From positions 1,897,920 through 1,961,919 of the forward strand of contig JAYJMM010000081.1 of the NCBI GenBank assembly GCA_037349105.1: a stretch of 64,000 nucleotides of DNA, given 5' to 3'. The translations under genes were made by a program, and so were the position numbers. The notes beneath the pieces were generated by a model. It made no database searches. It was given only the letters and a program-made list of their open reading frames with translations, and had not been told where the DNA came from. The DNA comes from Limnomonas spitsbergensis. Its lineage: Eukaryota; Chlorophyta; Chlorophyceae; Chlamydomonadales. The stretch's first letter is position 1, and each line of letters opens with the position of its first letter. This document shows positions 9,901 to 21,599 of this stretch, piece after piece.

Positions 9901-12900
9901 TCGGGACCGCCAGGTGTCGCGTCTTTTGAGGAGCGGACGCCCAGCCTCGAGCCCTGCGCCAGGTTCCAGGGAGGAGAACCGGAGATGAGTCTTTGAAAAC
10001 GAAGGAAATCACTGAAGTTCTTATTTGACACGCACAAAGAGCAAGGTTTGCGTTAAGTCAATGACGTGCTAAAAAAATGCTCGGTCAAGTGGGCGCCTGA
10101 TTAAGAGGGGCAGAAGAACTAAAAGAGGAAAGGGGTATGAAAAGTGGAGGGACAGACAAAAGGCTGGAAAGGAAAGGCAAAGGAGGTTCCAGTCATGCGT
10201 TAAGTTATGCCCAAACCTGAAGGATTTGGGGGCTCAAAGTGGAAATGCTCGATTGTAACCCTAAACCCCTATATACCAGAATGGGGTGTAAAAGGCTCAA
10301 GCTCATGACAGACCTTTAGTCGGAAAAGTTTACCCTCCCCTAACTGCTGAGCTTCTAGTTCCTTACACTTTCAAACCATGCACACATTCCCGATTTGCAT
10401 CTGGCTGTCTCACACTTTCCGTGTGTCTGCAAGGCCCGTCCCTGGCATCATGCTACACACGCTCAAACGTTTGCTGGTTTACATTCGGCTTTGCGCCCTC
10501 TCACTGTGGTTGTAGCTTTTAGGCCAGTCGTGGGCATCCTGCTACTAATCCTCGTTTGCCCTTGAGTGCCTGCCCACACCTTCGGTGTGGCGACAAGCCC
10601 TCTCCTCGACCCCCATGCTGTCAGCCTGCCTCCGCTCAGCGCTGCCAGCTCAGCCAGCTCCATCGGCGTGGGGCCGGCAGCCAAGGCCTCCTGCTTTGTC
10701 ACAATGTCAAATTGGAGGGCACTTAGCTGCACCTGCATCCCAGAAACCTGTGGAGGATAAGCGGTTAGGCGGTTAGGTTGAAGTTGTGTAGAGCCTGCAA
10801 CCCCAAACCAGCTGAGGATTAGGGTTTAGGGACAAGTGCTTGGGCCTGCTAACTCAACACCTGCTGAGGATGCAGGTTTGGGAATGCATTCCATATATTT
10901 CCAGATATTTTCTTAGGATCAGGGTTTGGCGTTTGGGCCTGCCACCCAAACAACTGCTATGGATCAGGGTTTAGGATTTGGGCCTGCAACCCCAACACCT
11001 GCTAAGGATGAGGGTTTGGCGTTTGGGTCTGCATCCCCTACACCTGCTAAGGATGAGGGTTAAGTACTTGGGCCTGCCGCCTCAACACCTGTCAAGGATA
11101 AGGTTTCAGGGATTAAGGTCAATTCATGCACCCAGGGATTAAGGTCAATTCATGCACCCTCCGGACACATGTAAAGGATTTCAGGCCTGCGACATCACCA
11201 CCTGCCATGGATTAAAAACAAATAAACATGCTAGCAAGTGTGTGGAGTATGGAAGCCAAAGCATGGGACATGGCTACCGGCCTACCGTATGTCGGGGATT
11301 AGGGTTTATGCCTAATCCCTATGGGTGCCGTACCAAGCTAATTAGGGTTTAAGCCTAATCCCTATGGGTGCCGTACCAAGCTAATTAGGGTTTATGCCTA
11401 ATCCCTATGGGCACCCTAAGAATCCCCGGCACCCATTGCCAAAAGGCAGGTGCAGGGCGGGGAGGTGCAGCCTTCAACATAACTACATAGAAGGCCAGAC
11501 GGTCTAGATCGCCGGGTTCCATGTTCCTGCTCCCCTCACATAGGGGGTGGCATGGCTACACCATGGTCCAGGCTGTGCATGGTAGCTGGAATTGAACCTA
11601 GTCATTCCCTGCCAGCCCCTCGCGGCCGGGCGTTCAGCAGGGTCCAGCGGGTATGCACATTACAAAAAAGGCCACGCACGTGCCCTCCACAGAGCCGAAT
11701 TACGAGAAGGCTGACACCCGCAACATACTAGTCTTGCCTGGTTCCCCGGATGATTGTTCATGAAACAGCAGAAGGGCCTTACAGACTTGTCCTACTTTTT
11801 TTACTCCCAGGAACACAGTCGGGGGCGCGTGCGCACAGTACCCTCAAAATAGTACCGACAATACCGGCATTTGTTGTCTCTGTTGCAGGCATAGGGTTTT
11901 CTTTTTGTTCCCTGAAATTCATCAGGCGTATGCAAACTTTTCTAGGGAGCATGACTACGATAAGGAAAATAAGGAAATCTATACCGTGCTAGAAATGTAC
12001 GGTACGTCATAATAGTTGCTTCATGATTTGTGAGCAGACTTAGATTCGCTTACCTGATTGATGAGAGCAGCAACGAGCTCCTGCCGGTCATCGAATATCA
12101 CAGGGTCCGGACTGTCAGCTAGGCTGGTGGGGCGACTACTGGGTTGGTTGGCCGGTGGCAAAGGCGTAGAAAACACATCCTGTGGATAGTTTTGAAGCAT
12201 CGCAGGTCAGAAGACTTACGAATAACTATATCAACCCATTGGGAAGGCCAAAACACGAGAAATATGCCCATCTGGGAGTGCCTTCAGCCTGCATTTGCTG
12301 GGTCAAGACTGTGCATGTACGGTATATACTTTGGATAGCCCACCACTGTTTATTCTAGATCGTTTCGGCTACAATTCAGCTACACCACGGCCAACAGCCA
12401 AGGGAACTGAGTGCAGTAATCCACCACAAGCCATCCCTTGAGTGGGCCCAAAGCACAATCAACAGAAATTTATAGAATTGCTTTCCGCTCTGCCTTCATC
12501 CACATTCAATACACCAAACGTCCACAATGAGCACGGCACACCTCGTTCTCATCGAGACCGAGCACCTCAGATGGCAGCCGCTCCGGAGGGCCATCCTGAC
12601 TGGTACGGAAGGCATCCAAGACGGGTCGACCCTCTGGAGAGGCCGCGGCCGAGTCGAAGCTCCCACAGCCTCCCAGGACGTAGGTTTCAAACCCGGTCGT
12701 CAGCTGCATCAGGCTGTCCCGCAGCTCCTCCACCTGGGGGCGGGGAGGAGTGCAGCGGGGACCGGTAAGAGCGTCAGTTGTGAGGAGGGTGGCGGGAATG
12801 GGGATTAAGGGGAAGGGGGAGGGGCCATAAGGAGGGCAAGGGGGGAGGAGGGCAGCGGGGACAGGGAAGAGCAGCGCAGCCCGCTCAGAAGTGCGCTAGT

Positions 12901-15900
12901 TTCTCTGGAGACCAGAGGTATAACGCACTCGTGGGGTGCGGGTCGGTGGGGAGGTGGACGGCGGGGAACGGGGATGAAGGGGGGAGGGGGGCATAAAGAG
13001 GGCCAGCGGGGAGGAGGGCAGCAGGGAGCAGGGAGCAGGGATTGGGGTCTTGCGTGCACTTATCCAAAATAAATCTAGATCCCACCTGCGCATTCAACGC
13101 CGCCTTGCCCAGTGCGTCCTTGACGAGTAGCTTAATGTACGCGCTATCTGCCAGAGCAGCGCTAGTCCGATCGTGCCGCGCATCCGCCACGTGCTGCACA
13201 CTCTCCAATTCGAGCTGAGCCAGCCGCGGTTGTAGGCTAGCCATGCTGGCGTCCAGCGCCGCCAGCTTTGCGTCCGCGTCAGCGCCGGAAGCCTCCGCCC
13301 GAGAGAGGGTCCCCAGAAGCCTCTCGTGCTCTGAGCGCAGCTCTGCAAGCTGACCCTCCAGCGCACGCTGCTTGTCCAGCGCAGATGCGTGCAGTCCACG
13401 CAGCATCGACAGCTCATCCGTGTGGCTGCTGGCTTTGGCATTCAGCTCGCTATTTTGAGCCTGAGTAGATACGTGCATTCCACGCAGCATCGACAGCTCA
13501 TCCGTGCAGCTGCTGGCGCTTGCATTCAGCTCGCTGTTCTGAGCCTGAGCAGAGGAATGCATGCCACGCATAATTGACAGCTCATCCGTGAGGCTGCACG
13601 CGCTTGCATTCAGCAGGTTGCACTCTGCCTGAGCAGATGCATGTACACCACGCAGCATGGAAAGCTCGCTGGCCAGGCATATGACCTCCGCGTTGAGCTC
13701 GCTGTTCTGCGCCTGGGCGACCTCCAAGGCTACGTTCAGCTGGCTGCAATGTGCCTGTGCTACTTCCAGGTTGCACTGCCTCGTATCCACGTCAGCATCC
13801 AAGGTCTGCACCCGGGAGAAGCTGCCAAGAAGCTGCGCGTTGAACCACACCTCAGTAACCTCCATGCTGCACCGCCTCACCTCACCCTCCCTGGCTGCCG
13901 CGGCCTCCTGGTACTGCTGCAGGGACTGCAGGCTGGTTGCCAGCTCCCTTGCGCAACGCCCAACCGATTCGGATTGGCATTCCCTGCGGAGCAGCCTCTC
14001 CCCGGATTGTGCATTGGCCAGAAAAAGGTCGCGGATCAAGTCCCAGGCCGTAGCACCAGCCAGGCCTCTTGCTCCTGCTGCAGAGCATCCTGCTAATGCT
14101 TCGCCCGCAGCCGCAGCACCCCCCGCACCTGCTGCTCCTGCCGCAGCCTCCCCTCCACCCACTGGTCCTCCTGCTGCTGCTCCGCCCGTAGCCACAGCAC
14201 CTGCTGATCCTGCAGCAGCTTCCCATGCACCCACTGGTCCAACTGCTGCCCAAGCATCAGCTGGCTCTGCTGCCAGAGATGGAGGTAAGGCCTCCAGTTG
14301 CGCCATGGCTACCTGCAGCTGTGAGGCCATGGACGCAAACTCGGCGCAGAAAAGCTTGGTGGCTGCATCCTGCTCTCTCAATTCTGACAGAAAGGCTCTT
14401 GACGTGGACAGCTCCTCACTCAGCTCCCCAAGCGCCTGCTCCCTTAAAGAGAGCTCAGCTGCAAGGGCTGCCTCACGCCCCGCTGCCGCCTCACGCTCAA
14501 TCCTAACGGCAGCAACCTCAGCCTCCAACAATGACAGGGCAGCTGAGGATGTCATGAGCTCCTCACTGAGGCACACCTTGGACAGCGCTGCTGCCGCTAG
14601 TGCCTTCTCCTTCAAAGAGAGCTCAGCTACTAGGGCTGCCTCTCGCCCAGCTGCTGCCTCACGCTCCATGATAGCGGCAGCTGCCTCAGCCTTCAACGTT
14701 GACAGACCAGCTCTTGATGTGGACAACTCATCACCCAGACGCGCCTCAGAAAGCGCAGAAGCCTCGAGCGCTCGCTCTTTTGAGCACAGCTCAGCTGCAA
14801 GGGCTGCCTCTTGCCTTCCTGCTGCCTCACGCTCCATGATAGCGGCAGCTGCCTCAGCCTTCAACGTTGACAGACCAGCTCTTGATGTGGACAACTCATC
14901 ACCCAGACGCGCCTCAGAAAGCGCAGAAGCCTCGAGCGCTCGCTCTTTCGAGCACAGCTCAGCTGCAAGGGCTGCCTCTTGCCTTCCTGCTGCCTCACGC
15001 TCCATGATAGCGGCAGCTGCCTCAGCCTTCAACACTGACAGCATAGCTGCTGATGTGGACAGTCCCTCACTCAGCCGTGCCTCAGACAGCCCTGCCGCCT
15101 CAAGCGCCTCGGCCTTGAAGCAGAGCTCAGCAGCAAGGGCCGCTTCACGCGTTGCTGCCGCCTCACACTCAAGGATGGCAGCGGCTACCTGAGCCAGCAT
15201 GGCTGACTGGCCGCCTGCTGATGTGCACAACTCCTCTCTCAGGCAAGCCTCTGATAGCGCTGCCGCTGCCAGTGCCTCGTCCTTTGAGCAGAGCTTGGCT
15301 GTGAGAGCCGCCTCACGCCCTGCCGCCAACTTCCTCTCAGCAACAGCAGCGGCCACCTTGGCAGTCAACTCCGACAGAACAGCTGTGGCTGTGGAGAGTT
15401 GCTCACTCAGCCGTGCCTCAGACTGCGCTGCCGCTTCTAGCGCTCGCTCCTTCATGCAGAGCTCGGCAATGAGTGTCGCCTCGCCTGCAGCTTCCACATC
15501 ACAATGAGTGGGAGTGGAGGCTACCTGGCCCTGCATGGCTGACAAACAAGCTGAGGACGTGGAGAGCTCTTCGACCAGTCGGGCCTCGGATAGCGCTGCC
15601 GTTTCAAGTGCCTGCACCTTCAGGCGGAGCTCAGCAGCAAGATCCAGCTCGCGCCCCGCAGCTGCATCCCGCTCCAGAACAGCGGCGGCTGCGCTTGCCC
15701 TCAACTCCGACAGGCCAGCTGAGGATGTGGACAGTTCCTCGATCAGCCGGGAATTGGATAACGCCGCAGCCTCAAGCGCCACGGAAACCGAGGAGAGCTC
15801 AGCGAGAAAAACCTGCTCACGCCCTGCTGCCTCTCGGGCAGCAGCTACGAGAGCCGCCTCACGCCTCTCTGCTGCATCACAAGCAAGGAAGGCGGCAGAG

Positions 15901-18900
15901 TCGCGTCCTGCTGCCAATTGGGCAGCAGCTGCTGAGGCTGAGCCAGCCAGCTGAAGCTGTTGCAGGAGTTCCGTGGCTCGTGATTGGTGCTGCTGAGCGG
16001 CAGCCGTTGCCGCCTGGAGCTGCAGCGACAAGGACAAGACTTCAGCCTTGAGGCTTGCAATGGCATTCTCCTGCGCCAACGATGCCAGTAAGGCATCTCG
16101 ACTGACTGTGCTATCGGTCCCTGCGTCTGCCTCCACCTGCTGCACCCGCTCTGAAAGGGCATCGACCTGAGAGCGGTAGGCCGACAGCCCCCCTGCTGCC
16201 GATGCAAGTTCAGCCTTCAGGAGCCGCTCCCGATCTGCGGAATCCTCCGCGTTGGCTGCCAGCTGTGCGAGCTGCCCTGCCTCAGTGGCGGCCGCCGTGG
16301 CTCTGGAATGAGCCGCTGCAAGGGCGGCGGCGATGTCGTTCGAGACCACTCTGGAGGATGCCAGCTCGGCGACGTAACGGGACACCAAAGCTGCTTCGCG
16401 GGCAAGACCCTGATCAATTGCCAAGGCTTGGCTGGAGACCAGGGCTGTCAATGACGCCACACAAGGCGCTTCAGAAGGTTCTTTGAAGGGTTCTGCCGCA
16501 GCCATGCCGTCTGCCGCTGCACAGGCCTTAACCACGGCGACGGCCACGACGGTGTGCACCGCCGCAGCATCTGTTCGGTCACGGGCCTGCTGCAACTCCT
16601 CCCGCAGCTGCAGAAGCTCCAGCCGGTGCATCTCCTGCTGCTCCTCCAGCTGGGACTGCAACAGAACTTTGGACACGGCCGCGGCCGCCAGAACATGCGC
16701 AGCGGTGGCGGCCTCCCTGGCGCGAGACTCCCTAGCCTCCAAAACCAGCTCCGTGACCCGCCCAGCCAGGAGCTGCGGGGAAGCGCCCAGCTCAGACAGC
16801 CAGCGGACCGCAGACAGGTCAGATGCCGGTAGAGGCCGCCCGGCGGCGCTGCGCAGCCAGGCGCCAGGGTCAGCTTCCGAGTCAGATGCCGCGGAGATTG
16901 AGAGCAGCACACCCACGCCGTCGTGAGGCAGCCAGGCAGCGGGCCAGGCAGCCAGCAAGGCGTCGACGGCTTCTGGATCCAGTCCTAGGACAGGCTCGCC
17001 ATCGCCCTCCCAGTATCCCTGCTCCGGGACGTGGTCGGCTGTTGCATCCCCAATGGTGTTTGCCAGCACGGGGACCCGCGTCGATCTGGACAGCTGGGCG
17101 GCGGGCGGGCAGAGGGCGGCGGCCGGGCCGGCAGCGACAACCCGTCCGTGCAGCAGCGAGGTCACGAAGCGGTGCAAGGCCGCCGGGGGCAGTGCCAGGG
17201 AGACTGCCAGAGCCATGGGAAGTGCCTCAAGCAGGCACTGGCACAGGGAGGACCAAGCAGGCTGCCAGTCGGGACCCCCATTATCATCAGTCCCCCCTGA
17301 GCGTCCACCGGGCCTGCCGCCGCTGCCGCCGCTGCCGCCGCTGCTGCCATACCCGAAAGGCCAGCCCGATCCAAATGCTGGCGGAGGCAGCGATGCCAGC
17401 CCCATGCCAATGATCTGATCATCAGTCACACGACTGTACATTGGAATATCATCCCTGCCCGGAGCATCGACCGTGGCATTCGCAGCGCCGGAGGCGGCGG
17501 CGGCAGCGTGAGGCCTGGGATCTGAGCTGGCAGGTGGGCTGAGGTCGACCGAGGTGGCTGCTGCTGCTGCTGCCTCAGGCGTTGGATCGGGGCCTGCAGA
17601 GGCGCGCCGCAAGACCTGCATCAGCTCGCGCTCCGACAGGAGCTTGGTGACGAAGGTGACGTCAGCCACGCTCATCTTGCCCTGCGATGCCAGCAGGCCG
17701 GAGATCGTCAGGCTGTGCCGGCTGCTTGCGGGAGCGGAGCGCGCTGCGCCTTGCAGCAAGGATAGCATGCCGGAGATTCTCAGATCGTCCGAGGGGCCGC
17801 TTCCTAGGGAGGCGTTTTCTGCTCCAGGCAGCCCGCGTGCACTGGCAGGCGCGGCCCCAGGGCTCGTGGGCGGTCCAGCAGAGGGCTCGTCCTGAGAAAC
17901 GAGGGTGGGATGCAGGTGGGCATAGTGGACAGAGGGACATGCGCCTGGTCAGCACTGGGCGGAACAATCCATGGGCCAATACGAGGGGCATACGCTTGAT
18001 GACTTGCTAGGCCCACAGCCAGAGGAGTGGGGGGCAACCAGAAAGCAGGTGCTGCCTCAGCGGGTCAGACTCCGGGGCACGCCAAGATCTGAGATGTGTT
18101 CAGTCACTCAGATGCTCATACCAGTGCTAGAAAGGAGGCTCGCTTCAACAGCAGGCCAGAGCTTGCTAATTTATGAGCTGCGCTCATGTGCCTACACACC
18201 TGTGCACTACACCTTCCATGCGTGGCATCGCCACTTGGGCACAAGCTGCAAATCATCCAGACACTCTCTGGCTGCAACCAAAGTGTTTATTAGGCCGGTA
18301 ACTTTATCGGTGTGTGCTAGTGTAGTGTCAGCACACCTCAGCTACAATATGGCTGCTTCACGGCATGCAGCTGACGGATTCTGGAGCAGCATGCCCCCCG
18401 CCCCTTGGGCTGCCAGCAGGTGGGACGTTGCGCACAAAGCACTGCTGATGCGCACCTGCAGTGCCAGAGGCGAGAGGCCCGTGTTGATGTATGAGGCCAT
18501 GAGCGTGGACAGCACAAGGGTGGATTGGCCCAGGTACAAGAGGAGCAAGTAGCCCACCGCGTAGTCCTTGCGAAGCAGGGCCTCCAAGAAGAGTGTCCAG
18601 CGGTCGGGTAGCTACAGAGAAAGTAGGTGGTCGTTGGTAAGTTGAAGAAAGGAAGATTGACCCAGGTGCGAGACCAGTGAGCGGCCAACAGTGTAGGCTT
18701 TGCAAATGAGAGCCTCTCAAAAGAGTGACCTGCAGACGGAAGCTGCAGAGAAGGTGGATGGCAGAAGTAAAAGACAGGATGGACATAGGAAAGGACCCAT
18801 GTGGTCGCGTGATATGTGTTTGCATTGCTGAACTGGCAAAGTCTCCTTGCATCATTCAGAACTCACAAGTAGATAACTGTTTTTAGTTTAGGGTGCTTCA

Positions 18901-20184
18901 GCTGCAGTACAGCTTCATCACTCAAGGTAAAACCGAACCCTTGAAACCCAGTCTTATGACCCACTTGCTTAAGTCCCGGTTTGGAAATGCCGGGGGCCGC
19001 ACCGATGGGCACCTGAGCCCTTCCGAGGGCCGACCAGGAAGAGAGTCCGTCGACATCCGCCACATCTGCGTGTGAAGGATTAAACAAACAATTGGAGAGC
19101 ATGAGTGGACAACGCTATCTGGAATGCTCTGTCTAATCTGGCCACTGGGCAGCCACCATCCGACCGATTGAGACCGGAAATTGGGCTGCCGGCGAAAATT
19201 AGTCTTGATTTGGTCCCAATCTTTCCAGTAGTGGCTGCCATGCAGCCCCGAACGATTATCTGGCACACACTAAAATAAACACTGCTCAAGCTCCCAAGGC
19301 AGGCTCCTGAGGCCCAGTGACGGCGACACAGCAGGACAGTATCCACAAAGCTTGACAATCCCATCAGAACACAGCAGGACAGGCCCAGCAGGACACAACA
19401 GGACAGTATCCACTGAGCAGGACTGTATCAGCAGGACACAGCAGGGCAGTATCCACTAAGCAGGACAGTATCCAGCATGACACGACAGGATAGTACCAGC
19501 AGAACAGGACCAGCAGCAGGACACAGCTTGACAGTGTGCACACAGCAGGACAGCACCAGCATGACTGTATCAGCAGGATAGTATGCACACAGCAGGACAC
19601 AGCAGGACAGGACGTACGCAGCCGGGCAGACCCAGCAGGACACAGTGGGATATCGATGGACAGTACCTGCTTGCGGTTTTGATGCAGAACGCTCTGGGTC
19701 TCTGGGAGGGGGATGCTGCCCAGATGAGGCTCTAGTCACAACTCCTCGGCCAAGCGCCTGCGATGCATGAGCGAGACAAGTGATGCCTCTTTACAGACGT
19801 GTGTCAGCTCAGTCAGAAAGCTTTTCAGCTGGAATCAACCCCTCTGGTCACACCCTTTAAGGACCTGCAAGCAGCGTCCAGATCGAGGGGAAATTTCTGA
19901 CCATGCTGGACAAACCACACTGTCCGTCCTGTTTGTGCCCTGAGCTCTGAACTTATGACCACCGCTTGTGACTTGAGCTATAAGCAGTGATGAAATTGAG
20001 AGGTAACTGGAGTCCCCAACTACAGGAGGAGCTGTGTTTTCCCCCCCTGAGCCCACCGTGCCAAGCCCAACCGTCCCGAGCCCCTCACTTGCCTGACAGG
20101 TACGCCCGCACTCTTTCGTTTGAACAAAACTGTCCAGTACTGAGGAAGCTCGTCTGTGGCTATTAGCATGTTGATTTCCTCCTC
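5043..20184 (-). CDS. Large multi-exon coiled-coil protein, all introns phase 0
   Basis: Exons in transcription order: possibly 20184-20089, possibly 19729-19667, then 18611-18456, 17891-13086, 12733-12542, 10747-10580, 9953-9690, 8398-7685 and 6950-5043 (stop TAG). The last six total 2682 codons plus the stop. Every exon length is a multiple of three and every junction is phase 0, which strongly supports the joins. The product has an Ala-rich coiled coil of eight-heptad repeats, an Ala/Gly-rich linker, shorter coiled segments, and a long disordered Ser/Pro/Gly-rich tail. I do not recognise the family. The architecture suggests a cytoskeletal, centriolar or Golgi scaffold, which is inference only. 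An alternative is that the exon at 18456 reads on to a TAG at 18342 and ends a separate gene. Confidence 0.6.
7685..8398 (-). CDS. Coiled-coil gene exon with SPQ-type repeats
   Basis: 238 codons, phase 0 at both ends; donor GAG/GTGAGT, acceptor GGCTGGCAG with CTAAC upstream as a branch-point candidate. It encodes degenerate repeats built on MxAGDSMxSPQ, a short helix with LERVEHMQTCM, and an acidic Asp/Ser tail with repeated SEDPD/SQG motifs. A second in-frame acceptor (TTTGTGCAG/ACC near 8454) would add about 18 codons; that acceptor is the unit repeated in the neighbouring array. Confidence 0.6.
8454..9110. repeat. 49-bp minisatellite carrying a 3' splice-site-like sequence
   Basis: About 13 near-identical copies. 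On the minus strand each unit contains a pyrimidine tract and CTTTGTGCAG/ACC, identical to a possible acceptor of the exon that follows. The array fills most of the intron between the exons at 9690 and 8398. Open frames on both strands are artefacts of a repeat lacking stops. Confidence 0.85.
9690..9953 (-). CDS. Coiled-coil gene exon
   Basis: 88 codons, phase 0 to phase 0; acceptor CTGGCGCAG, donor ACGAAG/GTAGGG. It encodes a Gly/Asp/Pro-rich start, a short hydrophobic helix VSYLFSLADTAILTAM, and a near-repeat FEFEST / FEFDSA / FESPTK. Confidence 0.55.
10580..10747 (-). CDS. Coiled-coil gene exon
   Basis: 56 codons, phase 0 to phase 0; acceptor ATCCTCCACAG, donor CCGAAG/GTGTGG. It encodes VSGMQVQLSALQFDIVTK with heptad spacing, followed by a Gly/Arg-rich stretch. 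Confidence 0.55.
10800..11110. repeat. Degenerate repeat of about 60 bp with telomere-like motifs
   Basis: About five units containing GGATNAGGGTTT and GGGCCTGC. On the minus strand each has an acceptor-like GGTTGCAG/GCCC after a CCCTAA-rich pyrimidine tract. It lies just upstream, in transcription order, of the acceptor at 10747. Confidence 0.6.
11283..11410. repeat. Tandem repeat of about 53 bp, 2-3 copies
   Basis: Units share ATTAGGGTTTATGCCTAATC and GGTGCCGTACCAAGC. The ATTAGG/CCTAAT pair gives each unit dyad symmetry. Located in an intron of the coiled-coil gene. Confidence 0.65.
11499..11660 (-). mobile_element. Dispersed repeat family A, copy 1 (SINE- or MITE-like)
   Basis: About 160 bp sharing long blocks (CATGGTAGCTGGAATTGA, GCGTTCAGCAGGG, CAGCGGGTATGCAC) with copies near 21600, 37915, 38905 and 40360, in both orientations. 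It is non-coding. CGCCGGGTTCC and CTCAATTCC recall an RNA polymerase III B box only weakly. Confidence 0.55.
12542..12733 (-). CDS. Coiled-coil gene exon
   Basis: 64 codons, phase 0 to phase 0; acceptor CACCCCCAG-type pyrimidine tract, donor AACGAG/GTGTGC. It encodes VEELRDSLMQLTTGFE, then a loop ending LPSEVLGLDENE. It follows directly from AALNAQ at the end of the main exon, continuing the heptads. Confidence 0.6.
13086..17891 (-). CDS. Main exon of the coiled-coil protein, 1602 codons
   Basis: Acceptor TTTCTCAG/GAC at 17891 and donor CAG/GTGGGA at 13086, exactly 4806 bases, phase 0 at both ends. It starts with an Ala/Ser/Pro-rich head holding two ISGxL motifs and a Gly-rich patch. A long Ala-rich coiled coil follows with nine units of 56 residues (eight heptads) built on REAALAAELxxKExAL and SEARLxEELSTS. 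Then come an Ala/Gly linker rich in AAAG and four 28-residue units on AQNSELNA and TDELSMLRGMH. Codon use and uniform heptads support real coding. The long open frame on the other strand (13657-15192) is its antisense shadow. The open frame past 13086 is intron. Confidence 0.75.
13380..13660. repeat. 84-bp coding repeat, about 3-4 copies
   Basis: Encodes the 28-residue (four-heptad) unit with TDELSMLRGMH and QNSELNA inside the coiled-coil exon. Unit length is a multiple of both the codon and the heptad, so copy number can change without breaking frame or register. Confidence 0.75.
14400..15900. repeat. 168-bp coding repeat, nine units
   Basis: Encodes the 56-residue coiled-coil unit. Two adjacent units (about 14665-14832 and 14833-15000) are nearly identical in DNA, while the others are diverged. 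This points to a recent duplication within an old array. Confidence 0.8.
18456..18611 (-). CDS. Exon upstream of the main coiled-coil exon
   Basis: 52 codons, phase 0 to phase 0, with acceptor TCTCTGTAG and donor CTGCAG/GTGCGC. It encodes LPDRWTLFLEALLRKDYAV, a Leu/Tyr-rich helix YLLLLYLGQ, and MASYINTGLSPLALQ. Reading through the donor would reach a TAG at 18342 after about 37 more codons. Phase agreement with the exon at 17891 favours splicing. Confidence 0.5.
18655..18752 (-). pseudogene. Degraded tandem copy of the exon at 18456-18611
   Basis: On the minus strand CTTCTCTGCAG is followed by a sequence alignable to the first 90 bases of the exon below it (shared CACTCTT, GAGGCTCT/GAGGCCCT, CACCTGGGTCAATC versus TACCTGGGCCAATC). 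Indels destroy the frame. It is a ghost exon that keeps an acceptor-like sequence. Confidence 0.55.
19364..19650. repeat. Degenerate CAGCAGGACA minisatellite
   Basis: Irregular units of AGCAGGACAGTATCCAC and AGCAGGACACAGC. It lies in a probable intron of the coiled-coil gene. Confidence 0.7.
19667..19729 (-). CDS. Tentative small exon of the coiled-coil gene
   Basis: 21 codons reading PHLGSIPLPETQSVLHQNRK and one more residue, with donor AAGCAG/GTACTG. Phase 0 at both ends if the acceptor is ACTAGAG. The acceptor is weak; the case rests on phase and position. Confidence 0.3.
20089..20184 (-). CDS. Tentative exon of the coiled-coil gene
   Basis: 32 codons, phase 0 to phase 0; acceptor AATCAGCAG, donor CGGCAA/GTGAGG. 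It encodes EEEINMLIATDELPQYWTVL and then FKRKSAGVPVRQ. The LPxxWTxLF pattern recurs in the exon at 18611 (LPDRWTLFLEAL), which suggests related segments of one protein. Confidence 0.35.
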
Positions 20185-21599
20185 CTGCTGATTGCGGTCG
20201 AAGGTTGAACGAGCGCAATGCTACGGCCGCTCGTCGAACAGTGAACGTGGCACTGCAGAAAGTGACAAAAGAGAACGAGAATTTCGACAGTGTGCAAACT
20301 ACGGCAGCGGTGCAAAAGAGTTTGAATGAAATGCACAAGCCAGCCGCTGCCGGTATCTATTCGGTACTCACCCGTTGGACAGCTTGCTGTCATGGTGGAC
20401 GGCCCGCGCGTCTGGATATAGAAATACGAGGCTTAAATCTAGTGGTTTATGCTTTTGAATGCAATTTTGGAGTTGAGTTACCTTCCAACACGCTGCCTGT
20501 CGGCATCTTCAATAGCTGACTTTCAACCTGTATCCAGCTGTGGGCTCTTAAATGCTCAGTTAGCTACCATGCCAAGATGTCATATGCGAAAGGGGAAGGT
20601 GGGGGACTTAACAAGGGCAGATTACTGTAGTTGCTTGATCACCAATTCCGAGTTTCGAATTTCTTGTACAGGTAGCGGAAAGTGGCCGAGGCTCCATGGC
20701 CGAGACAGGCTTGCGATCTCCCCAGATTGCGAAGGTGCAGGAGCCAGGAGTAGGGGTAACGGTTCGGAACAGGGCCAATCCACATTGTTCAGGACGGTCC
20801 AGGGAGGATGTCAGCCTTCTCGCCCATCATTCGCATCAATGCCGTCGTGCAAGGAACCGAGCATGCCTACATATTTAGAGAAACAAGTAATCGTAAACGA
20901 TAGCAGTGCATGAGATCGTGTTCATTGGGAGGGAGCTTCAGAGGTAACATGCTGCTGTGACGGCCAATCTCTCCAACAACATGTCCTTCTGAGCCCGCTT
21001 CCCATGCCAGAAGAGTTTACTGCTATTCTATATCACTCTGCAATGGCCTGCCCCTTCCGCCGGTCAACCTGCCTGACAACTAGTATCCAAGTACTCAGGT
21101 ATCAGCATCCAGGGTCAGAACCTTGCCCAAATGTATTGGAAATTCATACTCTCGCCAGCGTGGTCAGGTGAGCCAACTGTTTATATGTTCTTGCCCCCTG
21201 TTTCCCCCGTATTTGTCACTAGCCAGTCACAGATATCTAAAATCACCGCTTCCCTCAAGGAAGCGACCAGCCGCACCCAGGAAACTCCGCCATCGCTGCG
21301 CCCTGCAGCCTTTCTGACAAACAAAGGGAGGCTTGGCCCTGGGTGATCAAGCACTTGTACCTAGGCTATCTGGTGCCGCATGGCGCATGCCAGCACATGC
21401 AGTACGCTGTTGTCTTTCTTTGAGGCAAAGTAGAGCCCTCTCCTCTGCCTTGAAGCTGGCCGGTCATGTTTGCTCCTTTTAATCAGAATCCCTGCATGCG
21501 GCATTTGCTGCAGATTCTACCACAGCTTAAAGCGGGCCCAGAGGTGTAACATTATTGACATGGATTCCCAGTCCATCATCCATACCTCATCATTTTAGA

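Noticed and set aside
13657..15192. 511-residue plus-strand open frame
   Set aside because: Antisense of the Ala-rich coiled-coil exon. The minus strand has clean heptads, matching splice phases and a longer frame.
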